Source: Paramecium tetraurelia
Taxonomy: Eukaryota > Ciliophora > Oligohymenophorea > Peniculida > Parameciidae
Length of the DNA stretch: 64,000 nucleotides
NCBI RefSeq assembly: GCF_000165425.1
Contig: NW_001799311.1
Coordinates: 248,001 to 312,000 of the forward strand
Reading direction: 5' to 3'
Both the position numbers and the translations under genes were made by a program. The notes beneath the pieces are model-generated. The model was given only the letters and a program-made list of their open reading frames with translations, was not told where the DNA came from and searched no databases. This document shows positions 51,104 to 64,000 of the stretch, piece by piece. Every line of letters begins with the position of its first letter. The stretch's first letter is position 1.

Positions 51104-51569
51104 ATCTGTAAAATAATTTAATTTTAATTTCAAAATGATCCGTGTACGCATTGGTATATATACATTTATCATGTATAAATCTTTATGTGAACTAAAGTAG
51201 GAAACAAGTTGAGTTGGGTTATCTAATTTTTAATTAAGCAAAGACAATAATGATAGAGGAAATGAATTTAAAATTTCTAAACTTACTTCTCTTAAGAAAT
51301 TAAGTATTCTCAGAAATCTAGACTTGATAAGTCTACTTAAAAGTTTATTATGATTTTAAATATACAGACTATGTCTTATAAATCAAATATAAGAATATTA
51401 AATCAAGATATTTAATAATATCATAATAATTCTATAAAGAATTATAATAATAAAAAGTAGGAGATTTTTAAATCTATCATAGACGAGAGTACATAAATCT
51501 CAATATTTGATTGACAAAGGTTGATGTACGATTCTAAATTACTTTATACTATATTATAGATATCATAAT
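51104..51569. other. Intergenic region
   Basis: About 470 bp, AT-rich, no gene seen. Contains the upstream region of cytochrome c. Confidence 0.4.
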
Positions 51570-54500
51570 TCATCTCTTCATGCATTAATTAAACTTTTTA
51601 TTCAACTTCAATTAAAAGCTATGATATTCTGATTCCAGACTCTTTAACATTCTATTAGTGATCCTGAATCTTGATAGAATTGTTTTTTTGATTGATACAT
51701 CGGCTTTAATCGATTTATCAAATTTCTGCATATATTAAATTAACTCTTATTCTGTACTGATACTAAACATCTCAGATTTTATCAATTGTCCTAAATAATG
51801 AAGTATCTCATCAAACTCAAGGTTAAGTATTTACTATTGAATCAATGAAAATATATAAAATGTCGCTTTATAAAATCCTATGTTAGTACTCACTGTTACC
51901 TTTCCATTCTTCTGCTAAAAATAAGTCCCATATAACATTCAAAAGGGCTGATCTCTAACTGTATTGAAATACATTTGAGTATAAAGTAATAAACCAAGAA
52001 GCCACATAATAGGAGGCATCAATTTTCTAATCTTTCAAATGTGAAGATAATTCAGGCAAGAAGATACATAGTAATCTTTCAAATGCATAAAATCCAGTTT
52101 TCTATTATATTGATTATTGACTTTACCAATTTTGAAAAATCATTAATATATAATTCTTTGAAATAGAGATTCATCATTCTATCAAAAGCCTTATATGCAA
52201 TTTCCTAATCCTAATAAGTCAAATACAAATATCCAGCTATGTAATTCATACCTTAGCAATATCCAACTTCCTAATTGTAAAACGCATAGATTCTTAATAA
52301 ACTTTAAAGAACATTTGAATTAATTTTGTCTTTATGAATGTGAAGACTTCTCTAAACATCCAACTTAATAGTTTCTTCATAGAGATTATTAATATCCATC
52401 TCGATTCCTACTTTTGTTTTCATATCAACATAATCAATGTTCAATTATTTCAATTTTAAAGCCTAAGACATTAATCTCAATCTCAATTAATGAGTGGATT
52501 CATCTGAAAACACTTAAGAATTGCCCAAATAGAATTTCTTAATTTTATGTTTCAACTATCTATTAAAATTGCCATTAAGAGTTAGTAACTTTTATGGTTG
52601 ATCTTGAATGGATAAAAATCTAATAATAAAACAATCCTTACTTTAAACATGCTCCACATCCTTAGATCACCTTATTCTCATAAATGTATAATTATTTTCT
52701 CTCATATTTTTCAGTTTTGTGAGTTAAAACTACTTTACCTGATTTGAAAAATTTCTTCCATTAGGTGTTATGAAAATCTTCTTATTTTTCTAATAATTTA
52801 ACCACATGATCTTTATCAATTTATTATTATTATGAAGCTATTTAAATAATTATTTCTGCAGATAATTCTGAAGGTAATTTTAGAGAATAGATGAACAGAT
52901 TTATTTCATCTAATATCATATAACAGATTTCACTTTCATTTACTTCCATCATATTAGATTATTGAGATCCAAAGTTCTTGATCATTGATAGTCCTTTGCC
53001 AATAATTCTTACACCTTTTTTTAAAATAGTGCTTTAGGTTTACTACATGATTGATTGAGCTTGCTTTCTCTTTTCATCAACTTTCTTGGCACTAATAAAC
53101 TAAAATAGTTCTATCCATCTATCAACTTTAGTCCATAGAGGAATATCTGATAATTATGAGGCCAGATTAACTCTCTCTTTTCCATCTATTCTAACAATTC
53201 TGATTGCCTTTAATAATAAATCATAGATATCTTCTGATTCATAGATTTCATTCAAATCAACATAATTTAACCAATGCCTAATTAATTATAACAATTCCAT
53301 AAACTATTCTGTCGTTAATGTTAAATAGAATCCTATGATAAATTGTTGATTTACTTGCTTATTTTTCCTAATATGATTTAGTATGTAATTTATTTAACTA
53401 ATTAATAAAATAGTTTCTGCCTGCAGATTTCTAAAGAATCTACTTAATTTTTATTATTTATTCGCATTTATCTGAAAGATCAATTTAAAATAATGATGAT
53501 AAATATTTATCTACCAGCTTTTTCTCTTCTTCTGAGATTTTATCACCCACAATTGTCCATTAACTCTATACTTATTATAATGGGTGGACTTAATCATGAT
53601 TTTGGTGATTCTTCTTCCACTATTCATAACTTACAAATTCTTCATATGAAAATTTAAATGCTATGATATTAAATAGATTTGTTACAGCCCTCTTGAATTT
53701 GCATTCTTTTTTCAATCAACTTTCTAATGGGTATCTTTTGATCTGATTTCAATTTAAGTTCTAAATCTGATATTTTTTCTTCAAATTATGATTAATCCTA
53801 ATCAAAAGGCAATAATTTTAACAATGAACTAACAGTCTACTTAGTAAACATGATTCTATATTATGTCTTATGTTCTACCTACTCTATTCATTTAAACCAA
53901 CATTGGTAAATATGGAATCCCATTCTTAATGAAACTATTTCCACCTTTCATTTGTGATTAATAATAATTTCTTATAATCCTTCTCCATTCCATCTGCCAA
54001 TTCCTGAATTCTGAGAGAATTATTAAATAATTTTTGGAAATCCTCCTTTGTTGCATTACCTTTTTCAATATGATCTATCATTTATTATGCCTATTCAGAT
54101 TTCTACTCAAACAATTTCATCAATCTCCAATATTCCTCTTATGTTTTACACATCTCCTTTCTTGTTTCTATTATTTCTGCTACTTGCTTTTTGGATTCAC
54201 TATTCAAACTTCTATTCGTTTATCTGAAATTCACAACAAATTAAGTGTAAGGCTCTGCAATCTCACTCTTAATTTTTTGAGCTGTATTATCCCAATTTTA
54301 TGATAATCTTAATAAGTAATTGCTCACTTATTGATATAAGCAAACTAAGATATCTGGTTCATTTCCACTGCTAATCTAAGAGTGAAATTTTTATCCAATA
54401 CTTGAGATTGCTGAACTAAAATCAAGGAGGCATGCGATCAATTCTGCAAACTTTTAATTATTTCATATATTTACAATCTTCTCAACTCCTGTTACATTTT

Positions 54501-54570
54501 AAGTTAACCCAACCATATATTCATACAGTTTGTGTTACTGGAGATTAAAGTACTCAATAGTATGATTCAT
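51570..54570 (-). CDS. TBC-domain (Rab-GAP) protein with N-terminal BAR-like coiled coil
   Basis: Roughly 950-1000 aa; not all introns were placed. The first ~240 residues are helical and resemble an F-BAR/BAR domain (CKTQEEYWRLMKLFEQKSEQ, ELADGMEKDYKKLLLITNER), then a middle region including a possible PH-like piece (WKKFFKSGKVVLTHKTEKYE). The C-terminal part is a TBC domain: TIKLDVQRS (Arg finger, IxxDxxR), YAFYNQEVGYCQGMNYIAGY (Gln finger, YCQGM), AYKAFDRMMNLYF. Both catalytic fingers are kept. Known role: speeding GTP hydrolysis by Rab GTPases in membrane traffic. The frame near 53,690-53,900 needs an intron I could not fix precisely. Confidence 0.8.
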
Positions 54571-54905
54571 ATCAATTAAATATATTAAAACAAATATAAA
54601 CTAAATAATAAAAAATTCCATAATATCTATTTACCAATTAGGTTATTAAAAATAATTATAGAAAATATACTCCCACATTCATATTAATAAAAAATACACT
54701 AAATTTAAATACATAATTGGAGTCCAAATCTATTATCATTTTCTAATAAATGAATGTTAAACTAACTGTCTATTAATGAAGTTTAGGGTTCCTTAATAAA
54801 ATAGTATAGAATAAATAAAATATCTTCAAAATGATTAAAGTTATCATATTAGTTTATTTTATTTAAAATAATAGATAATTGGATATAATATTTTTAATAA
54901 TAATA
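54571..54905. other. Short intergenic region
   Basis: About 335 bp without a gene; upstream region of the TBC gene. Confidence 0.4.
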
Positions 54906-57134
54906 TCAATTGACATCCTCTTAAATAGGCCTTATGTGATTTTTTTGAACGGTGGATAATTCACTTTTCTCTAACTCTTCAATTTCTCTCAGCAATTTAA
55001 TTTAGAGAGCCTCGTAATATTTTTATTATCTTGATAACCTAAGTTATACAACCATATCTAATGATGATTATTGTTATGATAAACTATTCAAATGATTTTC
55101 ATTGACGACTGGATTATATTTAGGGTATAAGTCATTATTTTAAAGGCTACTTACTAAATCTAAATTTGTTTTATTAGTTTATGTTCGCTTTTTAAATAGC
55201 AATTCAGGTTTAATCCAAAATAAATATATTAAAATAATACATTTAGCATAATATATATAGTTGAATGCTTAGTTAGAGGTATAACCCAAGTAAGTAATCT
55301 TAATAATTTGAGTGGATCCTAACTAACTTGCAATCACCATGAATGTCATTATTTTAGATAATCTATATTTAAATTGAATCTTTTGATTAGTTCCATTATT
55401 TATAAATTAATACTTATTTAACCAGTAGATAATCAAAAGAGATATGAGGGTTATAGGATAACAAATCGGAAACAAATAACCATAATAGCTACATTAAAAA
55501 ACCAAAATAGTTAGATCAACTCTCTTTTTATTAAAATTAAGTTTTTTTGAAAATAATTTATTAGCCTCAAATTATGTTAAATTTGATCCTTTATTGAAAT
55601 ATTTGTAATAAATGATTTTTATTAATTTCCAAGCTTGTCCAATATCCATTATAGTAAATAATATCTATAAACCTGCATTTACTAAAATAATCATAATGAT
55701 ATCTTCGCTTAACCCACCAGATCTCCACAATTTTTCTTATCTAGTACCTTCACCAGAGTAAACAGCAACAAATATTGGGGGTCCCAAATAAAACATTATA
55801 CATATGATAACTTCGTTCATTTATAAATATTATTTCCAATATTGACGCTTTGAATCTTAGAAACTTTATTTGACATAATTGTGAATAGTGTGAATACAAA
55901 TTTTTGAAGAAAGAAATAAAATGAGAGCAGTTACCAAACTCAATAGTGTATTTATTTAGTATTAATCTTAACTTTTTCCAGGATTTGACAAAATGTAATC
56001 ATTTTTAGCAACTTCAATTGCAATATTAGGTAACCATCCACATAATGCAATTGCAGTCTTGATTAATTGTAATTTAGGGTTACCATTCGATCTAATTTTC
56101 TTCCATATTACATCTGAAGGTCTTGGACATTGTTCCAAGCAAAAGTTCCTTTTAAACTATTTTTTAAAATTAATAGCTTCTTACTAAAATAAAACTAAAT
56201 TTATTACTTAATCAGAAAGAGTTATATATACACTACCTGTGAACTTCAAATATTTTTTGCTATTACTCATCGTATAAAATTAATTTACTGTCTTCCTTAA
56301 AATATCTTACAACGACCTATCTATTAATTTAATGGTTAACCTTCGTGATTTTTCTTTTTTGTAGACCTCTCTTATTTACAATTTCAGTTCATTCTCCAAG
56401 TGATAAATGTCATAAATTAAACAACAATCAATAATATTATATTGAAAAGGGATTGATTCCAACATGCCATTTCTAAAATGTTCTAATATTGTATTTCTTT
56501 TCCATTAAGTATTTATGGATGAAATTTTTAAGGAGCATATTTGTATTGTTTTTTCACTATCATAATCATGATCCACATTAAAATAATCGTTTGTTTAGTG
56601 TGTTATATATCGGATGAAGACTAATTATACAATAAATGCGATTGCATATAATACATCCAAAACATCGTCTTAATAACTAAGAATTATCTCTATAAAATAC
56701 TTTTCAGGGTCAAATCTATTCAAGATTGACAACTAATTATTCAAATTGTTTTTACAACTTTAATCGTTGATGCATTAATCTCCTTTGCTGTTCTAGATCA
56801 AATTGTATAATCCGGCTATAATGCTATGAAGTAGATATTCTAATTACAAAAGTATGCTTAGTAGTATGAAATAGGTTTTCAATAATTTAAAGTATTTGTA
56901 TGAGGTGCCACAATTGCTGAACACATTTACATCAACAAGAATCGGATACTTTATTGTTTATACTGGTAAATAACAACAAGGACATCTATTTGAGTTATTT
57001 ACTATTTCTCTATGGATAATCTGAGCTTTCTTTAGTTTAAATTATCCATTTACATTATGATAATGAGCCGTTTCAAAATTTGGTGGGGATTTTAATAAAT
57101 TTTCTCCAAGCATGAAATCATATGGATCTTCCAT
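54906..57134 (-). CDS. TMEM63/OSCA (CSC1)-like multi-pass membrane protein
   Basis: 742 aa in one frame with no intron. It starts MEDPYDFMLGENLLKSPPNF and has a CPCC motif near residue 60. Hydrophobic helices occur at about residues 90-120, 180-200 and in at least six places in the second half (TLLSLVTALILFLSSKIC; ICIMFYLGPPIFVAVY; IIMIILVNAGLQILF). The motif CPRPSDVIWKKI before a helix matches the 'AP.P.DIIW.N' element just before the pore domain of TMEM63/OSCA channels, and the preceding soluble part fits their cytosolic insert. The C-terminal ~90 residues form a coiled coil (IKLLREIEELEKSEL). Assignment is by a few motifs; a different transporter family is possible. Confidence 0.55.
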
Positions 57135-57576
57135 TTTGATTACTTATCTTTATCTTGAAAATAATTAAAAGGTTTAAAATGTTAAATTTATATTAGAATC
57201 AATAAAATTTAATATTATGCTAAGCCGAAAATGTTATCTTAAATGAGGTTTTTGCTATTCAGATGGCACATAAATCTAGGAGGTGTGTCTTTATTTATAG
57301 TTTCAGTTATTGTATAAGTAGTTCGCTTGTTTTCTAGTTGAAATTAAGCCAGGAAGATCAAAATATAAAATATTTGTATTTGCTGAAGTGTATTAACTGT
57401 GCTATTAATCTTTTGAACAATGACTCATATCTAAATAGAATCATAATTTACTTTTAATAGATATTATGATATTAATAAATAAAATTAATTTTATAAAAAT
57501 ATATATATTATGATATTTTAGTTATCATTTATTAAAATTTTTCAATAATTCTTTGAATATATTAATAATTATATAA
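57135..57576. other. Divergent intergenic region
   Basis: About 440 bp between divergent starts (57134 minus, 57577 plus). No gene; promoters expected. Confidence 0.45.
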
Positions 57577-58543
<967 letters not shown>

Positions 58544-58583
58544 AAATATATTATATAATTGCTATTTAATCTATAATAAATCA

Positions 58584-59033
58584 TCATAAGTTGTATTTCT
58601 TTTAGCATTCTTTGAAAATGTCCATATATGGTTGACATCTTGTGATATCTTGGTTAGTTTGTAAACACTAAAAATTTAATTTAAAATCTTACATTCGAAA
58701 ACATTTGACTCTCACTCGAACAAGTTTATTATTGTTATTAAGGAGCTTATTGTTGGGTTTATTATTCAGCTGGTTGAGAATGACCTATTTAAATTACATT
58801 TAAATCATACTTGATCCACCCATGACTGATCTAATTGCTTAATGAGCTACTTCTGAACCTGCTCCAAAGGCCATTCCTTACATCAAAGTTGATCCAAGTC
58901 CTGAAAGCATACCTCCAGATTTTGCTGGAGTTTAGAGAGGAGCTTAAGCTTATGGAGCTGGTCTTGCAGCTGTAGCAGTGCTTCTTGATGGGCTAGCTGT
59001 TGATCTTGATGCTGATCCACTTCTTCTTGGCAT
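58584..59033 (-). CDS. CHCHD2/CHCHD10-like twin CX9C protein
   Basis: 132 aa after introns of 26 and 25 nt. The N-terminus is Arg/Ser/Ala/Pro-rich (MPRRSGSASRSTASPSRSTA), then a hydrophobic Gly-rich segment (GLGSTLMQGMAFGAGSEVAH), then a Gln-rich spacer, then the CHCH domain: CSSESQMFSNC (C-x9-C) and CQPYMDIFKEC (C-x9-C). Known role: protein of the mitochondrial intermembrane space, oxidised by Mia40, linked to cristae and respiratory complexes. Its stop is 41 bp from the stop of the convergent NKAP gene. Confidence 0.9.
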
Positions 59034-60288
59034 TTTGAAAACTTTTTTATTAAAATTATTAATGAAATATTTTTAAGATTCATGGAACAATTTAAAATAG
59101 GTGAATTAATTACCTTAAATTAAATTTTATCAGAACAATTATTTTCTAGATATTTCTTAAGCAATATAAATTTAATTTAATATAACCATTTTATGATCCC
59201 AGCAATAACTAATAATGGTTGCTCTTAAAATATTTAAAACTCCTCAAACTTTCATTTCATTCCTATTCTTCCTTCGTTTTTCCTTAAAATAAATAAACTA
59301 TAAAATAATTGCAAAAAATATTATTTTTAACATATGTCTCATCTATTTCTATAATTTTTGGACTCATTATGCCTCGATTATTAATATTCTCTAGCAAAAA
59401 CCTATAAAACAATTCAATCATGTTAGAATAAAAAGACATCCTCCAAATTCGAACTTAAGTTATGTTTTCCTTTTTTTCACTTACTACATCCATGTAAGAT
59501 AAATAATTCACAAAAATTGATAATGGGATAAACCAGTGATTATCATTAATTTCTTAATATTGGTTTTCAAGTCTTAATTTTTATAATATAAATGATTATC
59601 AAGGAAGAATACACATCATTTTGGAAAGATAAATGTATCAATTAAAAGGATGTTGATATTAAGCCATATAATTTAATCAATCACTCTTCATATCCATAAT
59701 TTCAAGTATTCAAATTTTTACTTTATATTATTTATGATCATAAAACTAGGATAATATATTTTGGTTTATTTTGTTTTAAGCTTTTAAACTGATGTAGAAG
59801 AGATTTATTAAAAGATTATCAAATGGTATTTGCATTTTTAATCTTTTCTCTTATTAAGATAATTATCTTTATTTCATAAATTATAAAACGATAACGATGA
59901 ACAAATTTATCTTAGTCTATATATTTTGTTTAATCTATTTTTACTCATTCACATTAATTTATTCAAAGTTGACAGATCCTCACTATTCTTGGAATTTGAA
60001 TATAATTACATTCAGGTGGTTGTGAAGAAAATATTAGATGCAACCCAATATATTCTTTTTCCATAAAATAATTTTTTGAATTATAGTAATAATGGATTTA
60101 AGAGTAGAATAAAATCAGATGTAGATGCCAATTAATATTAGAAATACCATCGATAATCAAACTTTATAGAATATTCAAGACATATTTTGCTAGGTCAAGT
60201 AGAATTATACCTTTTATTTTTGAGATAAATTTATAGTTAAGTTTAATAAATTAATAATAAATGATATCCATTTCTATCTAATATCAAT
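59034..60288. other. Long intergenic region
   Basis: About 1.25 kb of AT-rich sequence. The only candidate is a 43-codon plus-strand ORF at 60,092-60,223, listed separately. Confidence 0.4.
60092..60223 (+). CDS. Very small hypothetical ORF
   Basis: 43 aa in ciliate code (MDLRVEQNQMQMPINIRNTI ...) ending at TGA. Composition is protein-like and not the Ile/Phe-rich kind expected by chance, but there is no domain and it may be an exon of an unseen gene. Confidence 0.2.
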
Positions 60289-60746
60289 TCATTCATAATA
60301 GACTCCAAATACAATTGCTACACCATAGATACTTTCCTATTGGTTTAATGATGAGAAGACTTAAATACATTTTGAAATGAATATGATGCGTAATTGTCCC
60401 AAGTTGGATCCCAAAGGTTTTTGGAAGTGACTTTGCATCCCTATCCTTTGATTTCTCCAATTATAACTTAAACTGCAACCTTAAATCTTGGCATTTTGAT
60501 AGCTTTAAAATAAATAGAAATAATTTATTTACAATCTCTTACTTTGCTTCTGATTCGTTTTACTAATTCTTCTGCTAAATTAGGAGTGTTGTTTGCATCA
60601 TAAGTTTCGTTTTTTAATTTATCATCCATAATTTCTTGAATTAGTTTTCTCACTTTAGATGGATAGAATCTAATTATATTGACTCAAAATCACTTTTCTT
60701 CATCTTTAGGTTCTACAACAAAAGTATTTGCACCTCCAGAGTCCAT
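60289..60746 (-). CDS. Tctex-type dynein light chain (DYNLT/TCTEX1D family)
   Basis: 123 aa after introns of 24, 30 (60503-60532, ending AAG) and 32 nt; exact multiple of three. Family features: FYPSKVRKLIQEIMDDKL, LAEELVKRIRSKV, MPRFKVAVQVIIGEIKGQG, LWDPTWDNYASYSFQN, and the C-terminal YGVAIVFGVYYE. Known role: light chain of cytoplasmic or axonemal dynein (DYNLT2B-like proteins act in ciliary dynein-2). Confidence 0.92.
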
Positions 60747-60788
60747 CTTTATTGATTTTATAAATAATAATAATAATTTAATAGTTAC
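60747..60788. promoter_or_regulatory. 42-bp spacer serving as Tctex promoter region
   Basis: The start of the Tctex gene (60746) is only 42 bp from the stop of the upstream same-strand gene (60789), so its promoter must be very short or lie in that gene's coding sequence. Confidence 0.35.
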
Positions 60789-62250
60789 TCATTATTTTTC
60801 AAAATTCTTTTTAATTCCAACATACAAATGATCAAATTACTACTCCATAGCTTATTAAATATAAGGCTATTCAAATTAATTTATGTAAATACTTTCTCGT
60901 CTGAATATCTGGGTTTCATCACATTTTCAAAATATTCCTCCTTATCTTCCCTTTATTTTTATTTGATCTATCTATATTGAATGACCATTTTTATTTTCAA
61001 ATCTACTCTTCCAGCATTATCATTATTGATTCCATTCCATCTGTATTAAAAGTTAGCATCGTAATAATCTCCATTGTTTACGAATTCATGTTTGATAATC
61101 TCTAAATTTTACCCTTTTATTTCATCTAAACTCTTATCAAGATCACAAGACAATATCAGTTTTGGAGGCAATGAATTTTATGGGAAATCTGCGTCGATTC
61201 TAATTGAAGTGGTCGTAAGATTTCCACCTTAGGTTAAGAATGGTATTTTAATGGGAACCCATCCTAGATTCTATAAAAATTATCATTACCTCCAATCTAA
61301 GTTATGATGCCTTTTGGAGGATTGATTGTTAATGTTACATTAGTATAGGATGTTTTTTTCTTTAGTTTTTCTTTGGTGTACTATCTTATTATTGTCTTGA
61401 TTCTAGGCTCTTCAATTTCAATCAAATCTTTTAGTTACAATTCTTTTGCTAATTTAATAATATCTTCATTTGCATCTTTGATATTACTCAAAGGAATGGG
61501 TTTTAAATTTAGTAATAATTCATTTAATTTCTCCTTTTACTTTTCTAAAGGATTTACACTATCCCAATGAATGTATTCTGATTCACTTTTATGTAGCTTC
61601 TTATTCCATTCGTAGAAATTGTATTTTAAATTTGTATTCTCTATTTCTTTACATCTTGTCATGATTGTCAATGTCGAAGAATGCAAATTGCTGCCAATCA
61701 ATATTCCTAATTAGGCTATCCTAGTATCTTTTGCATAACGATCTATAAAACTATTATGAATATATAGGATCCCATCCAACTATTAGATTGGATTAACTTT
61801 TAAAATTATGCAACTCAATACTTTATTAACTCATTTGATGTACACTGTAGTCTAGTAAAGTTTTCACTAAGTTTTATAGAATTTAATCGTTATTAGTTTA
61901 TCCTGGATCCCATGTTCCTCTTGTATCGATCAATTATACATTTCCAAGAACTTCATCCTATATAAAGTAAATTTTTCCGGGGTCAATAGTGACAGCCACT
62001 CCAAGTCCTCCAGTTTATGGCATTTAGTTGTCAGAGTCGATTCCTCCTAAGCTTTTGATAAAAGTTGACTTTCCGGATCCAGAATCTCCGTAAACCAAAT
62101 AAGTTCTAATATGTTAATTTTACATATACAATAATTTGATTGATTTTTATGAAATATAGATTCAGACTAATTTCTACTTGTTTAATCCTTATCACTTATT
62201 GTTTGGTTCAAAACTCTTCTCTCTCTTGATTATCAGAATTTAAGATCCAT
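60789..62250 (-). CDS. P-loop GTPase-like protein
   Basis: Roughly 430-460 aa; start and one or two introns are uncertain. Near the N-terminus a Walker A motif is clear, VYGDSGSGKSTFIKSLGG, followed by VAVTIDPGKIYFI and QLIDTRGTWDPGQTNND (a DTxG-type G3 motif). The middle has IVGWDPIY, GILIGSNLHSSTLTIMTRC, and YNFYEWNKKLHKSESEYIHW. The C-terminal part is beta-rich (NGDYYDANFQYRWNGINNDN) with no known domain, ending YVGIKKNFEKQ. It resembles septin/AIG1-type NTPases in its motif layout only. A 26-nt intron near 60,870 is well supported. Confidence 0.6.
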
Positions 62251-62647
62251 TTTATTTGAAAATTCAGATAATTATGAAGTGAAATAATAGGAATTCATCT
62301 AAAATTACTAAAATTATCTATCAATCTTAGACTTCACCATAATTCATAAGGGCAGATATATTTTTTCTAAATAAAAAACAATTATTTAACAAACATTATT
62401 GCAATTTTATAAATAAAATATATTATTTATGGATTTTAATACTTAAGCATTCTTTTACTAAGATTTAATTTATTACTATAAAATTAAAAATTATGTTCTA
62501 ATAAATTTATGATTATTTCCAAAAACATTAATGCTGTTTAAAATTTTAGACAGCAATATCAGTATTTGGCAATAAAATGATAATTTCACAAAATTTATTA
62601 AAAATTCATATGATATAATTTTGCAATTTATGAGGGATACTATAAAA
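62251..62647. other. Divergent intergenic region
   Basis: About 400 bp, AT-rich, no gene; promoters of the flanking divergent genes are expected. Confidence 0.4.
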
Positions 62648-63283
62648 ATGGATTTAATAATTTTTTTGAAACAAATGATTTCTAAAATCTCTTCAAAATC
62701 TAACTCTAGCTTAGCCTCAAACGACGAAGACAGCTCTTACTAAACATAATTCCATCATCAACCACATTTCCAATTAGAAGATGGAATTTTTAAGTCCAAG
62801 TAATTTAAATAAAGAAGAAAAACTATCCAATATGGATAGAAAGATAGAAGCAGTGCCATCTATAAGTACATCAAAGAGAAGCAAAAGGCCTTTCTTGATT
62901 ACAAACCAAGAGCTTAAATTTCTTAATTCTCCGCTGAAGAGGATAGAATCCTAATCTTGCTTGTTAAGAAGTTAGGACCTAAGTTCAATAAAATAACAAG
63001 GTATTTCTCAGGAAAAACAGTTAATATGATTAAAAATAGATATTATAAGGCTCTACGATATGTTGAATCTCAAGAAATTCCAAAGGAACTTGAAGAAGAA
63101 CTTCTTTCAAACAACAATGATTCAAGAATTATTGGTAGGAAAATTCTAAATTTATGGCCCCAACATAAATATATGAGTTCTGTGTTAGAGAACAGCCCTC
63201 TCTTTCCAGAAGCAAAGGAAATTTTGCACACCTTTTTGAGTTCATTTTAATAACTCATCAGCAATTGCAAAAGTGACAAATGA
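62648..63283 (+). CDS. Myb/SANT-like DNA-binding protein
   Basis: 211 aa, one frame, no intron. After a Ser/Gln-rich N-terminus and a basic helix (IYKYIKEKQKAFLDYKPRAQ) comes one SANT/Myb repeat: FSAEEDRILILLVKKLGPKF, NKITRYFSGKTVNMIKNRYY, KAL. This fits the 'W(s)xEED..L..lv...G..W..Ia..f.gRT..qi+nR' pattern with Phe for the first Trp. The C-terminus is helical. Probable transcription factor or chromatin protein. Confidence 0.8.
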
Positions 63284-64000
63284 AATATATATATATGTTA
63301 TAAAACATAATTAACAGTACTAAATTTTGTATTCTTTTAAGTTACAAATTACTGTATTTTTCGTATTATAATCATCTATTTGCTATGATAAGTTTATTGG
63401 TAGAAAATATTCTTAAAATAGTCATGAATTATTTAAGAAATTTATGATATACAACAAATATATAAATAAATCAAAAATAAATCATAAAATTCAAATATTT
63501 AATATTATAGCTGTTAATACAATCTTTAGCTAAATTAATATCAAATATCTTAAATATAGAGTAATTATGGTTAAGAAAAAACGCAAGGAGTTAAATAGCT
63601 TAAAATAATCAAAAGTTAAGTCCAAAATTAAATTGATCAAAATCCAAGTTCTCAAAACTTAGAGTTATACAAACTTTAAATACATAGATATAAATAATAA
63701 TTTCATAGCAATAAACGATATTCGTTTAAAATTAAGAACTCTCGAATTATACTTTCTCTATGATAAATATAAGGTATATTTAATGTTTTTGTTGTCAAAA
63801 ATCAATTCTATATTACAAAATTATAGATGATTTGTTGCTTCTTGAATAAATTTAATGTATTTTTAATATGTAAATATTTTTAAGGCTTATTCATTTTAAT
63901 TCATCTTAATTTATCGTTTAAGATGCATTTTAAAGTATAGGAGATAAACCCCAATCAGATTTCAATTTTACTAAATCTTTTGTTCATTATTTCAAAATAC
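63284..64000. other. Window end, AT-rich
   Basis: No strong gene. An 87-codon ORF is listed separately. Confidence 0.4.
63567..63830 (+). CDS. Small basic hypothetical ORF
   Basis: 87 aa in ciliate code (MVKKKRKELNSLKQSKVKSK ...), ending at TGA 63828-63830. Very Lys/Ile/Leu-rich. GTATATTTAATG..TTATAG near its end could be an intron, so it may be a first exon continuing downstream. No domain. Confidence 0.3.

Noticed and set aside
54034..54303. 89-codon plus-strand ORF, Cys/Leu/Phe-rich
   Set aside because: Antisense to the helical N-terminus of the TBC-domain gene.

Overview
The window looks like nuclear DNA of a ciliate, most likely Paramecium or a close relative. The DNA is very AT-rich. 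Recognisable proteins stay open only when TAA and TAG are read as glutamine, and TGA is the only stop used by every gene. Introns are tiny (about 19-34 nt, GT..AG, mostly GTA..TAG), and genes are packed tail to tail on both strands. A standard-code ORF list therefore breaks almost every gene. The models below were rebuilt with the ciliate code and short introns by hand translation. For most of them the spliced length divides exactly by three, which supports the model.

Layout. From 1 to 5.3 kb there is a cytosolic carboxypeptidase and a small coiled-coil gene; a 45-base assembly gap (N) lies between them. From 5.3 to 12.4 kb is an unusually gene-poor island. It carries remains of at least two non-LTR (LINE) retrotransposons on the minus strand plus degenerate gene pieces. 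From 12.4 to 24.2 kb come an acyltransferase, a pseudokinase-like gene, coiled-coil and EF-hand-like genes, an alveolin-type cortex gene, a tRNA-Leu(AAG), a decayed SNU13 copy and a RING-finger membrane protein. From 24.7 to 34.8 kb come a NUDT6-type Nudix gene, a possible Cdt1-like gene, mitoribosomal mL49, a large MORN-SAM-kinase gene, a coiled-coil gene and a FAM135-type lipase. From 35.4 to 45.5 kb come phosphatidylserine synthase, a Kelch-BTB protein, an MsrB-like protein with Ser at the catalytic Cys position, a LIN54-like CXC protein, a DEAD-box helicase and a MIR-domain protein. From 45.5 to 57.1 kb come a CHD remodeller with PHD and GATA-like fingers, cytochrome c, a TBC-domain protein and a TMEM63/OSCA-like membrane protein. 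From 57.6 to 64 kb come NKAP, a CHCHD2/10-like protein, a Tctex-type dynein light chain, a P-loop GTPase-like protein and a Myb/SANT protein.

The genes are mostly unrelated housekeeping genes and not an operon-like system; common threads are cortex/cilium biology (carboxypeptidase on tubulin, alveolin, Tctex light chain), chromatin/cell cycle (CHD, LIN54, Cdt1-like, Myb) and mitochondria (cytochrome c, mL49, CHCHD). I found no new multi-gene system. The most interesting points are the retrotransposon island, frame-broken copies of conserved genes (SNU13, DEAD-box, PS synthase), the Ser-for-Cys MsrB, two unusual domain combinations (CHD with C-terminal zinc fingers; MORN-SAM-kinase), and repeated use of AAG as 3' splice site in tiny introns.
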